Below the pieces are notes generated by a model. That model was not told the origin of the DNA. It did not search any database and saw nothing but the letters and a program-made list of their open reading frames with translations. Both the position numbers and the translations under genes were made by a program. From Candidatus Dechloromonas phosphoritropha (GTDB lineage Bacteria > Pseudomonadota > Gammaproteobacteria > Burkholderiales > Rhodocyclaceae): a stretch of DNA of 64,000 nt. Positions 1 to 9,540 of the stretch are shown here, piece after piece (within the stretch, counting starts at the first letter, position 1; every line of letters begins with the position of its first letter). The stretch is taken from NCBI GenBank assembly GCA_016722705.1, contig JADKGN010000001.1:496001-560000 (forward strand), read 5' to 3'.

Positions 1-28
1 GCCGCAATGTAAACCTTTACATAGCGGC
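1..28. repeat. Large inverted repeat at window start
   Basis: The outer arms GCCGC/GCGGC enclose the inner arms ATGTAAA/TTTACAT around a 2-nt CC loop, with one unpaired A on each side. It lies 140 bp upstream of an IS91-type transposase start and could be part of that element's end (IS91 elements use hairpins near their origin and terminus), but the element boundary is outside the window. Confidence 0.5.
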
Positions 29-166
29 CACTGTACTAAACCGCTGACGCGGTAATCGCCGATTGACGGCCGAATTCAGTGGGATGGATTTACAGAAGGC
101 TCCTGACGGAGAACGATGAAGTCGCTGCTTGCAGCACTTCACTCATTCCCGATAAGGAGCTTAATC

Positions 167-1630
167 ATGACCCCACTACGCCAGCGCATGCTCGAAGACA
201 TCTTTCGCCAAACCGGGCCCCGTTTCCGCGAGGACCACGCTGACGCGCTCAGTCGCGGGCAGCGCCGCGTCATGAGCGCGGTCGAGCGCTGCCGCACCGC
301 CGCTCTCGGCGGACACGTGGAGCAGTGTGACGCCTGTGGTCACCTGCGCATTGCCTTCAACAGTTGCCGCAATCGGCACTGCCCGAAGTGTCAGTCCCTG
401 GTGCGTGCGCAGTGGCTGGATGATCGCCACGCCGATCTCCTGCCTGCGGATTATTTCCACGTCGTCTTTACGTTGCCAGAGGAGATTGCAGCGATCGCGT
501 ATCAGAACAAGGCTGTGGTCTATGACATCCTGTTCCATGCAACTGCCGAGACCTTGCGCACGATCGCGGTGGATCCCAAGCACCTCGGTGCCGAGATCGG
601 CTTCATCGCGATCCTGCACACCTGGGGTCAGAATCTGCTGCATCACCCACATCTGCATTGTGTGGTGCCGGGCGGCGGCTTGAGTGCCGATGGTGAGCGC
701 TGGATCGCCTGCCGTCCGGGGTTCTTTCTGCCGGTGCGGGTGCTCTCGCGGCTCTTTCGCCGGTTGTTTCTGGCGCAGTTACAGGCCGCCTTTGACGCCG
801 GGCACCTACGCTTCTTCAACACTCTCGAACCGCTTCAGGTTCCACGTACGTTCGCCCACTATCTGGCGCCTGCGCGAAAGGTCGAGTGGGTGGTCTACGC
901 CAAGCCGCCGTTTGGCGGTCCTCAGCATGTCCTCGAGTATCTGGGTCGCTACACCCACCGGGTGGCCATCTCGAATAATCGGCTGCTCGACTTTGGCGAT
1001 GGCCAGGTTCGCTTTCGCTGGAAGGATTACCGCCATGAGTCGCGTCCGAAAGTGATGTGTCTGGATGACCAGGAGTTTACGGTCTCACTGCACAGGCGTG
1101 TTGAGGGCTATTTGGTCGAGCGTCACCGCCTGGGTTTCTCTGACCACACTCAGGCATACGCCCTACGCAGCTTCGCGAAACATGTTCTGGCAGTCCGCTA
1201 TCGTGGGCCACTGACCGTAGATGTCATGACCGACTGGGCACGGCACGACAGTCACGGAAGCACAGATCCACTTACTTGGGCGCGCCGACTGAAGCTGCTG
1301 CGTACCTTTCTGCGTTGGCTACAGCAATTTGAACCGCACACTGAGGTGCCTGACGACGCCATCTTCGGACCGCTGCCGGAACGACTGGCGCCGCATATCT
1401 ATAGCGAGCAGGAGATCGTCGATCTGCTGGCTGCCGCCCGGCGTCTTGGGCCTGCGCAGGGATTGCGGTGCGTCGTGTATGAAACGCTGTTTGGTCTGAT
1501 TGCCAGTACCGGAATGCGAATCTCCGAAGTCCTGACACTGCGTAACGAAGACATCAACCTCAAGTACAGCATGCTCACTATCCACCAAGCAAAGTTCGGC
1601 AAGTCGCGGCAAGTAGCACTATCGTCATGA
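167..1630 (+). pseudogene. IS91-type transposase fused to a truncated tyrosine recombinase
   Basis: The reading frame opens at 116, but the ATG at 167 has AAGGAG 9 bp upstream and begins the usual IS91 N-terminus. The first ~300 residues are an IS91 HUH transposase: CxxC zinc fingers (CDACGH, RHCPKCQ), the HUH motif HPHLHC, and a Tyr-containing YLGRYTHRVAISN motif. Near 1075-1100 the sequence changes without a stop to the N-terminal and early catalytic part of a tyrosine recombinase (EGYLVERHRLGF; STGMRISEVL with catalytic Arg; KFGKSRQV with catalytic Lys). It ends before the HxxR, second His and Tyr motifs. In known elements the recombinase gene normally precedes the transposase, so this reversed fusion is probably a deletion or tandem-junction scar. 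Neither activity is expected to survive from the recombinase half. Confidence 0.8.
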
Positions 1631-1659
1631 AAAATGGACATCCCAAAAAGCTTAAGTAA

Positions 1660-2613
1660 GTGCCATTCCTATCCGGCCTTACTTTCGACCTTGCCGAACG
1701 TCTCGACGAAGATAAGCAATCATTGGACAGCAAGCTTATTGAAGCTAAGTACGAGAAAAAACCCGACCATATGTTTGCCCGCCAGAACGACGAACTCAAG
1801 GGCATCATCAACGCCGGGCACACCCCCGCCAGTGCCTATGTCGGTCGCGTCGTTAAAGTGGGCGATGAACTTCTCCCCAAAAAGTTCACCGTGTGGTGTG
1901 CGAATGCGCTGGCCGGAATCGGTCTCGAAAAGCACCTCCCCGACTCGACAATCAGTCGCGGCCTTGGTATCGATATGCGCCGCAAGTTGCCCGGCGAGCG
2001 CGCTGAACGTCTCCGCCATGCAGATCCGCGTGAATTCGAAGACCTGGCCTCCCAATTGGCACGCTTTGCCGCCGACTACGCCGAGCAGGTTCGCCAAGCG
2101 CGCCCGAAACTTCCCGACCAGCTCGGTGACCGCGCTCATGACAATTGGGAGCCGCTGTTTGCCATTGCCGAGTGTGCCGGCCCCGAGTGGGTCGAGTATG
2201 CCAGCACAGCAGCGCTTGCACTATCAGCACCCAAGGCCAAGGCCGATGCAAAGATAGGATCCGAGCTGCTGGCCGATGTAAAGGAGATTTTTGATAGCAA
2301 GATGGTCAGCCGCATTTCCTCTGCCGACTTGGTGGCTGCCCTGATCGCCGATTCCGAAGCACCATGGGCGACCTATAACCGTGGCAAGCCGATCTCGTCG
2401 CGCCAACTCAGCCAACTGCTTGGTGCCTACGGTATCCACTCCAAGACCGTCCGATTCGGTTCCTCGACGCCCAAGGGATTCGAGTTTGCCCAACTCCAGG
2501 ACGCATTTACCCGCTATCTGGGTGCCACCGTGACGGTGGAAGTCCAGGCTGATGACCAGCCATCCATCGTTTCAGGCGACGACTGGCCGGACGCGCCGAA
2601 CTGCAGCTTCTAG
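1660..2613 (+). pseudogene. DUF3631-domain protein, C-terminal fragment
   Basis: The 317-residue frame matches the C-terminal DUF3631 region found in large plasmid and island primase/helicase-like proteins (KGIINAGH, then VWCANALAGIG, then DMRRKLPGE). The family is usually around 800 residues, so roughly the N-terminal half with the nucleotide-binding part is missing. It opens with GTG directly after an in-frame TAA, at the junction with the truncated recombinase. The upstream IS91/recombinase event probably removed the 5' half. A PriCT-2 gene and an integrase follow, the usual company of this family. Confidence 0.65.
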
Positions 2614-2747
2614 CCCTACTGAAATGGCCTCCGGCACTGACACCGGGGGCCAACCCGATGGTGCTCGCGATCTGGGTCGCTGAACCCTGTACCTCTCCCA
2701 TAAGCACTGAATGATCAGTGCCAATGACAAATTCATCAAGGATACAA

Positions 2748-3047
2748 ATGAAAAACTTTCAACAAAAACGCCCGTACTGCGATATGGGCAAGCTCACCTC
2801 GCTGGTCTATCAGATCAATGCCGATTCCGAGTACGGCACCTGGATCACTGTGCTGATGGTCATTTTCAATGAAACCGACGGCAGCGACGAAGGCTTCGAG
2901 CTTGCCGATCGTTGGAGCAGCGAAGGCTACGAAAAGTACAAGGGCACCAAGGATGTCTGGGCTCATTGGCGCCATATCAAGCCGGATCACCCGAACCCTG
3001 CACGTCTTGGCTCCCTGATTCGCTTGGTCAAACAACGCTGTCGCTAA
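2748..3047 (+). CDS. Small PriCT-2-like (primase C-terminal 2) protein
   Basis: About 99 residues from an ATG with AAGGA 6 bp upstream; the in-frame codon at 2718 lacks a site. The central W-x(n)-NETDGSDEGFELADRWS stretch followed by KDVWAHWRHIKP is the pattern of the PriCT_2 domain, normally found at the C-terminus of primase-polymerase proteins. Here it stands alone, so it may be a stand-alone accessory or a relic of a larger primase. It sits between the DUF3631 fragment and the integrase and reads in the same direction. A GGCCC/GGGCC hairpin at 3060-3079 separates it from the integrase. Confidence 0.6.
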   Translation: MKNFQQKRPYCDMGKLTSLVYQINADSEYGTWITVLMVIFNETDGSDEGFELADRWSSEGYEKYKGTKDVWAHWRHIKPDHPNPARLGSLIRLVKQRCR

Positions 3048-3908
3048 ACCAATCAACAGGCCCTGCTACGCGCGGGGCCATTTATTCGGAGGAACCAACA
3101 TGCCCATCGTCAAACTCACCCCGCAATTCATCGCATCATCCCTCGCCTGCCCTCCCGGCAAGAAGCGGGTGGAATTCTGCTGCCTTGACGTACCTGGTCT
3201 GTATATCAGCGTTCGCGACACGAGCCCCGGCCAGGGTGTCTATTACCTGCGCTGGAAGGACCCCAACAACAAGACCTGCCACACCAAGCTCGGCCGTACC
3301 ATCGACATCGATCTGGCGGAAGCCCGCAAGGCCGCCAGGCAATTGCGCAATGACATCGCCCTTGGTGCCAACCCGCAAGCCGATGCCCGTGCCACCAAGG
3401 CGGTGCCGACCGTTTCCGAATTCTTCGAGCAGCAGTATCTACCCTACGCCAAGCCTCGCAAACGCAGTTATCGCCGTGACGAGGAAATGTACCGGCTGCG
3501 CATCAAGGAGAATTTCGGCCGCATGAAGCTGAACGAGGTCACCCGCAAGCAGGTGCAGTTGTTCCATAATCGTCTGGTGGCGGAGGGTCTTATGCCGGCC
3601 AGCGCAGATCATTATCTCAAGCTGCTGCGTCAGGCCTGGAACCTTGCTGTCGAATGGGAAGTGCTGGATTCAAGTCCCCTGACCCGCCTGCAACTGTTCA
3701 ACCCGGACAACCGGATCGAGCACTACCTGTCGCCGGCCGATCTGGAGAAGCTGCTCAATGTGTTGCGTACCGCCCCATCTCGCACGGTGTGCAATGTCGC
3801 CCTGTTCCTGCTCTCGACCGTAACCGGTAACTCTGCGGCGTTCTTTCCAGCGCCGATCGTGCTGTCGACAATGTCCTCCTCGAATCACGAAACGCGGAGG
3901 AGGCCAGG

Positions 3909-4217
3909 ATGGCCAAGGCAGGGGAAGGGTCGCGGGTGCGGCGTAGCGCGAGCGAATGGGAGGCGTTGCTGTCGCGATTTCCGGGCAGCGGTTTGAACGT
4001 TGCGACCTTCTGCAAACGCGAAGGGATCAGCGATACCAGCTTCCATCGCTGGCGCACACGTCTGGGCATCGCCCTCGACAGTCAGGACAAGGCCAGCGGC
4101 CAGCCGGCCACCTTCGTCGACGTCGGCCCTCTGAGCACAACCACGGCGACGCCCGCTCGTTTCCACCTCACCCTCGACCTCGGCGGCGGCCTGATCCTGC
4201 AGCTGGAGCGCCGCTGA
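3909..4217 (+). CDS. tnpA: IS66 accessory protein TnpA
   Basis: A 102-residue IS66 orfA with a helix-turn-helix (FCKREGISDTSFHRWRTRLG), identical in layout to the reverse-strand copy at 15471-15779. Its TGA overlaps the ATG of tnpB, as in intact IS66 elements. It is intact, but the element cannot transpose alone because tnpC is truncated. Confidence 0.9.
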   Translation: MAKAGEGSRVRRSASEWEALLSRFPGSGLNVATFCKREGISDTSFHRWRTRLGIALDSQDKASGQPATFVDVGPLSTTTATPARFHLTLDLGGGLILQLERR

Positions 4218-4402
4218 TGTTTTTCCCTGAAGGCCAAATCCGCGTCCAAGTCTATGGCCAGCCGGTCGACCTGCGCAAATCCTTCGACGGTCTGTACGCG
4301 ATCACCCGTCATGTCCTCGGTCAGGACCCGCTGAGCGGCCAGCTCTTCGTCTTCTTCAATCGCCGTGGCACTCAGGTGAAAGTGGGCGCACACGCGTCGT
4401 AA
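4217..4402 (+). pseudogene. tnpB: IS66 TnpB, truncated by internal deletion
   Basis: It starts at the ATG overlapping the tnpA stop (MFFPEGQIRVQVYGQPVDLR). About 54 residues match the full copy up to RRGTQVK; the frame then enters deleted tnpC sequence and stops at 4402. The full copy is 125 residues. Confidence 0.88.
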
Positions 4403-4979
4403 GTTCTTTGACGCGCAAGACGCGGAACCAGAAGCGGCAGCGCAGGCACTCGCGCTCATTGGGGACCTGTATCAGGTCGAAGAGCGCATCCGCGAGCAAA
4501 AGCTCACCGGTGCAAGGAAGCGCGACTATCGTCTGGAGCATGCCAAACCGATCGTCGAGCGTTTCTTCGCCTGGGTTGGCGAACGCTTCGCGGCGCAGGG
4601 GCTGTTACCGCGCAATCCGCTGACCAGGGCGCTGGCCTACGCGCGCGATCGACGATGGGGACTGGAGGTCTTCCTCGCCGACCCGGACGTGCCGATCGAC
4701 ACCAATCACCTCGAACGCGCCCTGCGGGTGATTCCCATGGGGCGCCGCTCCTGGCTGTTCTGCTGGACGGAGTTCGGCGCCAGGCAGGTCGGGATCATCC
4801 AGAGCCTGATCGTTACCTGTCGGCTGCATCAGATCGACCCCTACGATTATCTCGTCGATGTCCTGCAGCGCGTCGCCGAGCACCCCGCCGACCGCGTCCA
4901 TGAACTCACGCCACGGGTCTGGAAAGAACTGTTCGCTCAGAACCCGCTGCGCTCGCCTTTGTACGCGTTGCCGAAGTAG
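4386..4979 (+). pseudogene. tnpC: IS66 transposase TnpC, C-terminal fragment
   Basis: An open frame without a start codon runs from AHTRRKFFDAQD to the normal C-terminus (RSPLYALPK). It matches the last ~198 residues of the 525-residue transposase encoded at 13507-15084, including the TNHLERALR Glu motif. The first two acidic catalytic residues are lost in the deletion. Confidence 0.88.
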
Positions 4980-5480
4980 GGGCGCTCGACGCCGCGTAGT
5001 TGCCGGTTACTCTCGACCGGTGCCCGTCTGAACGAAGCCTTGCGTGCCCGCTGGGACCAAATCGACAAGGAGACGCGGGTCTGGCGCATTCCGGCCAGCA
5101 ACAGCAAGTCGAAACGTATCCGCTCGGTGCCGCTGAATGATGCTGCACTGGAGGTATTGGCCCAGTTGGATACCGAAGGCAAGTACGACAATCTGTTCGT
5201 CAATACACGGACCAGGAAGCCGCTGGTCAATGTGCACAAGGTCTGGGGGCGGCTGCGTGCCGAGGCGGGGCTGGAGTGGCTGCGTATCCATGATCTGCGC
5301 CATTCCTACGCTTCCTTTCTTGTGAATTCGGGAAGAACGCTGTACGAGGTCCAGCAGATTCTCAGGCATTCCGACAGTAAGGTGACCGAGCGCTATGCCC
5401 ATTTGTCATCAAAGACCTTGCAGGATGCAGCCAATACCGCTTCTGTGATCATCAAGGGCGCAGGGTCCAAGGTAGCGTAG

Positions 5481-5802
5481 GCCCGGTCGGCTGCGGCGAA
5501 TCTCCCGTGGGCGGTTTTCTGAGCCCGCCCCGGCGCCGGGCTCTCCCGAGGGGTACCCGCCTTGGGCCAAGGCCGAGCGACTGCGGGTCCGGGATGGCTG
5601 CCCCCATCCCCCGGGGTCGCGGGGCGCTACGGGCCAGGGTTGGGTCGGCTCGCCCCGGGGGTTCCGGCCCAGGGGCTGGCGCCTTCGGGAATTCATTTGG
5701 CGCGAATCGTTAAGTCCTTGGCATCACCGGTCAAGTATTGACTGGCATTATGGGCAATGATGGCAACGTATTCGGGACACCAACCCCATTGAGGAACAAG
5801 AA
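5481..5802. other. Very GC-rich gap after the integrase
   Basis: I see no convincing gene. About 220 bp (5481-5700) are extremely GC-rich with many short inverted repeats built from CCCCGG/CCGGGG. The last 80 bp are of normal composition and lead to the next gene, with GAGGA at 5791-5795. Islands often carry attachment or recombinase-arm sites beside the integrase, but nothing here identifies one. Confidence 0.4.
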
Positions 5803-6099
5803 ATGTCACAAGACCTTTTCGCCACCCTGGTCTTTCTGATCGGGGCATGGCTTCTCTACCGCAGTCGCAAGCGGGTGTTCGATCGGAAGAACGCTTTTGG
5901 CAGAGAGGTGTTCAGCTCGTACCGGAGCAAGTTGATCGGCCGATCTGTTGACCTTTCGATGATGTTCATTGCGGCTTTCATGATGCTGACAGGAGTTATC
6001 TTTCTTGCCACCCAGCATCAGGATTCGTGGGGCTGGATCGTCCTGGCACCCATCTGCTGGATAGCGTTCGTCGGCTACATCCCGAGCGGCCGGCGGTAA
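5803..6099 (+). CDS. Small two-helix membrane protein, unknown
   Basis: A 98-residue protein with GAGGA 7 bp before the ATG. There is one hydrophobic segment at residues ~6-20, a basic loop (RSRKRVFDRK), and two closely spaced hydrophobic stretches at ~52-70 and ~76-92, ending GRR. I do not recognise a family. It is followed after 42 bp by an IS256 insertion, so any downstream partner may have been cut off. Confidence 0.6.
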   Translation: MSQDLFATLVFLIGAWLLYRSRKRVFDRKNAFGREVFSSYRSKLIGRSVDLSMMFIAAFMMLTGVIFLATQHQDSWGWIVLAPICWIAFVGYIPSGRR

Positions 6100-6141
6100 G
6101 CGCCAACTAGCTATCACAATGAATTCGCTACCGTGACCTCT

Positions 6142-7518
6142 AGTCAAGTCCAAAATCTGCTGTAAATACTCTTCGATCCGATGAATGACGAATGGTTTTC
6201 AGCTAGCGAGGGCAACAACGTTGTTGCCCTCGCTAGCTGCGGCGCGGGAAGCCGCCCACTCCTTGAATTCATCCATGTCGAGGTACTTCCGTTCCTGCCA
6301 AGCCTCGTTCTGTTCGGCCAGCAGAGCGCCGATCAGGCGCAAGGCTGACTCGTCGTTGGGGAAGATGCGGATCACGCGCTCCCGCCGGCGAATTTCCTCG
6401 TTGAGCCGCTCCTGCATGTTCGTTGTGCGTAGCCGCTTGCGATACTTCTCGGGCAAGACCATTACCGCCATGGCATCCTCGAATCCTGCTTCGAGGCAGG
6501 CCACCGCTTTGGGGGCGCTCTTGGCGAAGCGCTCGGTGAATTCCGCCAGGCGGCGCTTGGCCTCGACCAAATCGGGCGCCTGCAGCACGAGCTTGACGGC
6601 AGCTGCCACCTCGGCGCGGTGGCGGGTGTTGCATTGGCCCAGAATGTTGCGCATCAGATGCACCTGACAGCGTTGCCAGCTGGCCCCCTGAAAGTGCCGC
6701 GCTGCCGCTTCACGCAGGCCGCCGTGGTCGTCCGAGATGATGAACTGCGTGCCCTTGAGGCCGCGCCCTCTGAGCCAGCGGAAGGTCTCGTCCCAGGTGG
6801 CGAAGCTCTCGGTGTCGCCGATCCGCACGCCCAGAATCTCCCGGAAGCCATCGGAGCGGATGCCTGAGACGGTCAGCACGGCACGCGAAACCACACGATC
6901 TTCTTGCCGACTCTTGATGAACAGGGCATCGACCAGCACGAAGGGATACTCGCCGTCCAGCCGCCGTTCGTTGAACGCGCTGACCCGCGGTTCCAGTCCG
7001 GCGCACAGTGCGCTCACCATCGATTTGGAGAAGCTGGCGCCGCACAGCTCTTCGGTGATCGCCGAGACCTTGCGCGTCGAGACACCGTGCACGACCATTT
7101 CCATGAGCGCCAGAACGAAGGCCTGCTCGCTCCGCTGGTAGCGCTTGAAGATGTCCGTCGAAAAGCTGCCGTCCCGCGTCTGCGGCACCAGCAGCGTCAC
7201 CGGCCCAACCCGCGTGTAAAGGGTGCGTGGCCGGTAGCCGTTGCGATAGCCGGCCCGTTCGTCCGTGCGCTCGTGCCGCGTCGCCCCCAGCGTTTCCGTC
7301 ACCTGCGCCTCCAGTACTTGATTGAGCACCGCTTCCACCAGTTTCGCCAGCCCGTCCTGCCCGTTTAAAAGCCCTGGCAGCAAGTCCGTTCCTACGCTAA
7401 CCTCATACCCAGTCATCGCTTCTCTCCTTCGGTTATCGATCGTCTCGCAACGTCAGTTTACCGAATCGAAGCGGTGGCTACCTGCCACCCGATTTACAGC
7501 AGTTTAGGGACTCAATCA
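6142..7518 (-). mobile_element. IS256-family insertion sequence 1
   Basis: The imperfect terminal inverted repeats share GTCC..AA..TGCTGTAAAT (6148-6167 and the reverse complement at 7492-7511). Flanks GACCTCT at 6135-6141 and 7519-7525 are a plausible target duplication; the eighth base differs. One complete transposase gene fills the element. Confidence 0.85.
6199..7416 (-). CDS. IS256-family transposase
   Basis: A complete 405-residue mutator-type transposase. The DDE residues are visible in FVLVDALF, IISDDHGG and NEEIRRRERVIRIFPN; the family signature RCQVHLMRN precedes the last. The length is normal for the family. It is unrelated at close range to the IS256 transposase at 56811-58004. 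It lies between a small membrane-protein gene and the 7592 gene, neither of which it disrupts. Confidence 0.95.
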   Translation of the reverse strand: MTGYEVSVGTDLLPGLLNGQDGLAKLVEAVLNQVLEAQVTETLGATRHERTDERAGYRNGYRPRTLYTRVGPVTLLVPQTRDGSFSTDIFKRYQRSEQAFVLALMEMVVHGVSTRKVSAITEELCGASFSKSMVSALCAGLEPRVSAFNERRLDGEYPFVLVDALFIKSRQEDRVVSRAVLTVSGIRSDGFREILGVRIGDTESFATWDETFRWLRGRGLKGTQFIISDDHGGLREAAARHFQGASWQRCQVHLMRNILGQCNTRHRAEVAAAVKLVLQAPDLVEAKRRLAEFTERFAKSAPKAVACLEAGFEDAMAVMVLPEKYRKRLRTTNMQERLNEEIRRRERVIRIFPNDESALRLIGALLAEQNEAWQERKYLDMDEFKEWAASRAAASEGNNVVALAS

Positions 7519-7591
7519 GACCTCTTCTCCCCAGTTGCAGTGAGATGACTGGGTGTCGTCACATACAACCACCAATAGCATAATTAGAGCC

Positions 7592-9301
7592 ATGCGAAAC
7601 CCTATCTCAAACATTGCACACTGGATTGTCCGAATTATTCTCAGCCTGATCGCGATCGTGGTCATTCTGCTCGGCTACAACTACCTGCACGACGAGTACG
7701 CGAAATACGAGCATCTTGAACGCGAGCAGGTCTCGCTCCGGGAGACAAAGCAAACACTGGAGACTGCTCGCGATACCTTTTCCAAAGCGTTGCCGTCCCG
7801 TATCCCGGACCGCAATGCGCCGGTGAACCTATTTGCCGACAGCATCAAGTCGCTCGAAGCCGAGATCAGCGTCAGGAGCACGACGCGTCAGAAGCTCTGG
7901 AATGACCACCCGATCGAGCGCGCAGTTCCTATTTCTCCTACCTTCATTCAGATTACCAAGCTGGACATCGAGATCAACCTACTGCAACAAGGCCTTTTCT
8001 ATGCCCGGAACCTCCAGACGTTTGCCGCCGGACCTGTTGAAGCCAGTCGCCAGATCGCATGGCACATGGATCATAGCGCCAAGCTGGCCGCCCAGATTTA
8101 CCAGAGCAAGCAAGCACAATGGGAACTCTCCAAACGAGAATCATTGACCTGGCAGATACCCCTGACCAGCGCATATGGGGCAATGCAGCTACTTGAGGCA
8201 GAAGAACGGACGCTGCAAGGCACCAAGGACCAGCACGATGCTGAGCTTTCACGCCAGAAAGCGATCCTTGAAACCCTGAACAAGCGAATACCGCCGGTTC
8301 AGTTTCAATTGGATTCAAGGGCCGTTGATGGCTTGATACAGCCGTTCGTGGCGAGCATTGCCAAGACTGAACAAATGCTGGACGGTTCGAACCTGCGCAA
8401 GTACCTGCAGCCAGCTATCGAACTGCTGCCGAGTGCATTGTGGATACTTGGCCTCGCCCTGCTCTCCCCGCTGCTGGGCAAGGCGATTACCTATTACCTG
8501 ATCGCGCCGGTTGCCACCAGCCGTCCGCCAGTCCATCTGCTACCGGACTCGTCGGGCGAGATTTCAACGGCGATCGGCTCGGTGGGCAGCGAGTCAGGTC
8601 AAACGGTGCCGTCGCGGGTGTCGCTGCCAATCGTTGTCGACGGGCGCGATGAATTGCTGATCCTGCCGAGCTATCTGCAGGGCATGCCGCGCAATGCGCA
8701 GGCTGACACGAAGTGGTTGCTCGATTGGTCAATGCCGCTGAGCAGCTTGCTCTCCGGCATGTACGGCATGACGCGGATTCGCCCGGCCAGCGAAGAGCGG
8801 GTGACAGTGTCGTCAGCGACGGACCCGCTGGCTGAGTTCTCGTTGCTTCATGTGCCGGCAGGCTCGGCACTGGTCTTGCAGCCGAGGTGTCTGGTCGGCT
8901 TGCTTCAGACCCGTGGCGAACCGGTGAAGATCACCCGTCACTGGCGACTTGGAACGCTCAGCGCGTGGCTGACCCTGCAGTTTCGCTACATTGTCTTCCA
9001 TGGACCGGCGAAGCTGATCGTCAAGGGCTGCCGCGGGGTGCGGGTCGAGTCGGCGGTTTCCGGGCGCACGGTCAATCAGGCGGCGACGCTGGGCTTCAGC
9101 GCGAATCTGGCCTATTCGGTGGCGCGCAACGAGACTTTCATTTCATATCTGTTTGGTGAGCGGGACCTGTTCAACGATAGCTGGAGTGGCGAGGGTTGCT
9201 GTGTCCATACCGAAACTTCGTCTGCAGGGGATCGTTCAGGGCTCTTCGGACGCGGGCTTCAGGGGATTGTGGATACTTTCTTGCAGATATTCGGTATCTA
9301 G
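7592..9301 (+). CDS. Membrane-anchored coiled-coil protein with C-terminal beta domain, unknown
   Basis: From the ATG at 7592 (a GTG at 7553 is in frame but lies just after the IS256 end) the protein has 569 residues. A transmembrane helix (~11-30) is followed by a long helical, coiled-coil-rich region (~35-260), then a second membrane segment (~277-305, ALWILGLALLSPLLGKAITYYL), then a glycine-rich beta-like C-terminal domain. The latter (VPAGSALVLQPRCLVGLLQ, then FHGPAKLIVKGCRGVRV) resembles AIM24/TIGR00266-type folds, but that match is tentative. Its TAG stop is inside the CTAG target of a small mobile element that begins at the next base. Confidence 0.6.
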   Translation: MRNPISNIAHWIVRIILSLIAIVVILLGYNYLHDEYAKYEHLEREQVSLRETKQTLETARDTFSKALPSRIPDRNAPVNLFADSIKSLEAEISVRSTTRQKLWNDHPIERAVPISPTFIQITKLDIEINLLQQGLFYARNLQTFAAGPVEASRQIAWHMDHSAKLAAQIYQSKQAQWELSKRESLTWQIPLTSAYGAMQLLEAEERTLQGTKDQHDAELSRQKAILETLNKRIPPVQFQLDSRAVDGLIQPFVASIAKTEQMLDGSNLRKYLQPAIELLPSALWILGLALLSPLLGKAITYYLIAPVATSRPPVHLLPDSSGEISTAIGSVGSESGQTVPSRVSLPIVVDGRDELLILPSYLQGMPRNAQADTKWLLDWSMPLSSLLSGMYGMTRIRPASEERVTVSSATDPLAEFSLLHVPAGSALVLQPRCLVGLLQTRGEPVKITRHWRLGTLSAWLTLQFRYIVFHGPAKLIVKGCRGVRVESAVSGRTVNQAATLGFSANLAYSVARNETFISYLFGERDLFNDSWSGEGCCVHTETSSAGDRSGLFGRGLQGIVDTFLQIFGI

Positions 9302-9459
9302 GAGCCTGTCGGACTTAGGAAATTCACGACCGCTACGGAGATTTTCAGAGGTGCTTTGGCCGAAAGCGCGTTCGAAACTGTTGTAAAACTGAAAATTCCG
9401 CCTAATTTCTGAGCGTAAATCCCATTTGGCATGGTTTTCCAAGAAAGCCCGACAGGCTG
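9302..9459. mobile_element. MITE-like element, 158 bp, with CTAG duplication
   Basis: The ends GAGCCTGTCGGACTT and (reverse complement) CAGCCTGTCGGGCTT form an inverted repeat and are flanked by CTAG at 9298-9301 and 9460-9463. There is no coding capacity. Its size and structure are those of a non-autonomous miniature element; the CTAG target suggests mobilisation by an IS5/IS1182-like transposase (inference). Confidence 0.75.
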
Positions 9460-9540
9460 CTAGGGGGTTGGACGACAACCGCGCAACCGGGCACATAACA
9501 TTACACTGCTTAATCTGGCATCGGCTATTCGAAAAGCAGG

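Larger units (their letters stand above)
3820..5010 (+). mobile_element. IS66-family element, internally deleted (1,191 bp)
   Basis: The ends GTAACCGGTAACTCTGCGG and (reverse complement) GTAACCGGCAACTACGCGG are the same as those of the full copy at 13476-15868. The target duplication is TCTCGACC (3812-3819 and 5011-5018), the 8 bp typical of IS66. Compared with the full copy, about 1.2 kb is missing from late tnpB to the middle of tnpC, with the junction near 4380-4386. Confidence 0.93.
3100..5480 (+). pseudogene. Tyrosine site-specific integrase split by IS66
   Basis: An N-terminal DUF4102-like and SAM-like part (3100-3819, exactly 240 codons) is interrupted by an IS66 element and resumes at 5019 in the same frame. 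Removing the element and one 8-bp target copy gives an intact protein of 393 residues. It then carries all catalytic motifs: Arg in LSTGARLNEA, Lys in SKSKRIRS, HxxR in HDLRH, then LRHSD and the nucleophile in ERYAHL. GGAGG lies 5 bp before the ATG. Integrases of this type insert islands at tRNA 3' ends, which fits the tRNA-Asn half-site at 15891-15935. It is inactive as it stands unless IS66 excises precisely. Confidence 0.88.

Noticed and set aside
5481..5713. Open frames in the GC-rich gap after the integrase
   Set aside because: Low-complexity Pro/Arg/Gly products, no ribosome site, and open frames are expected by chance at this GC content.
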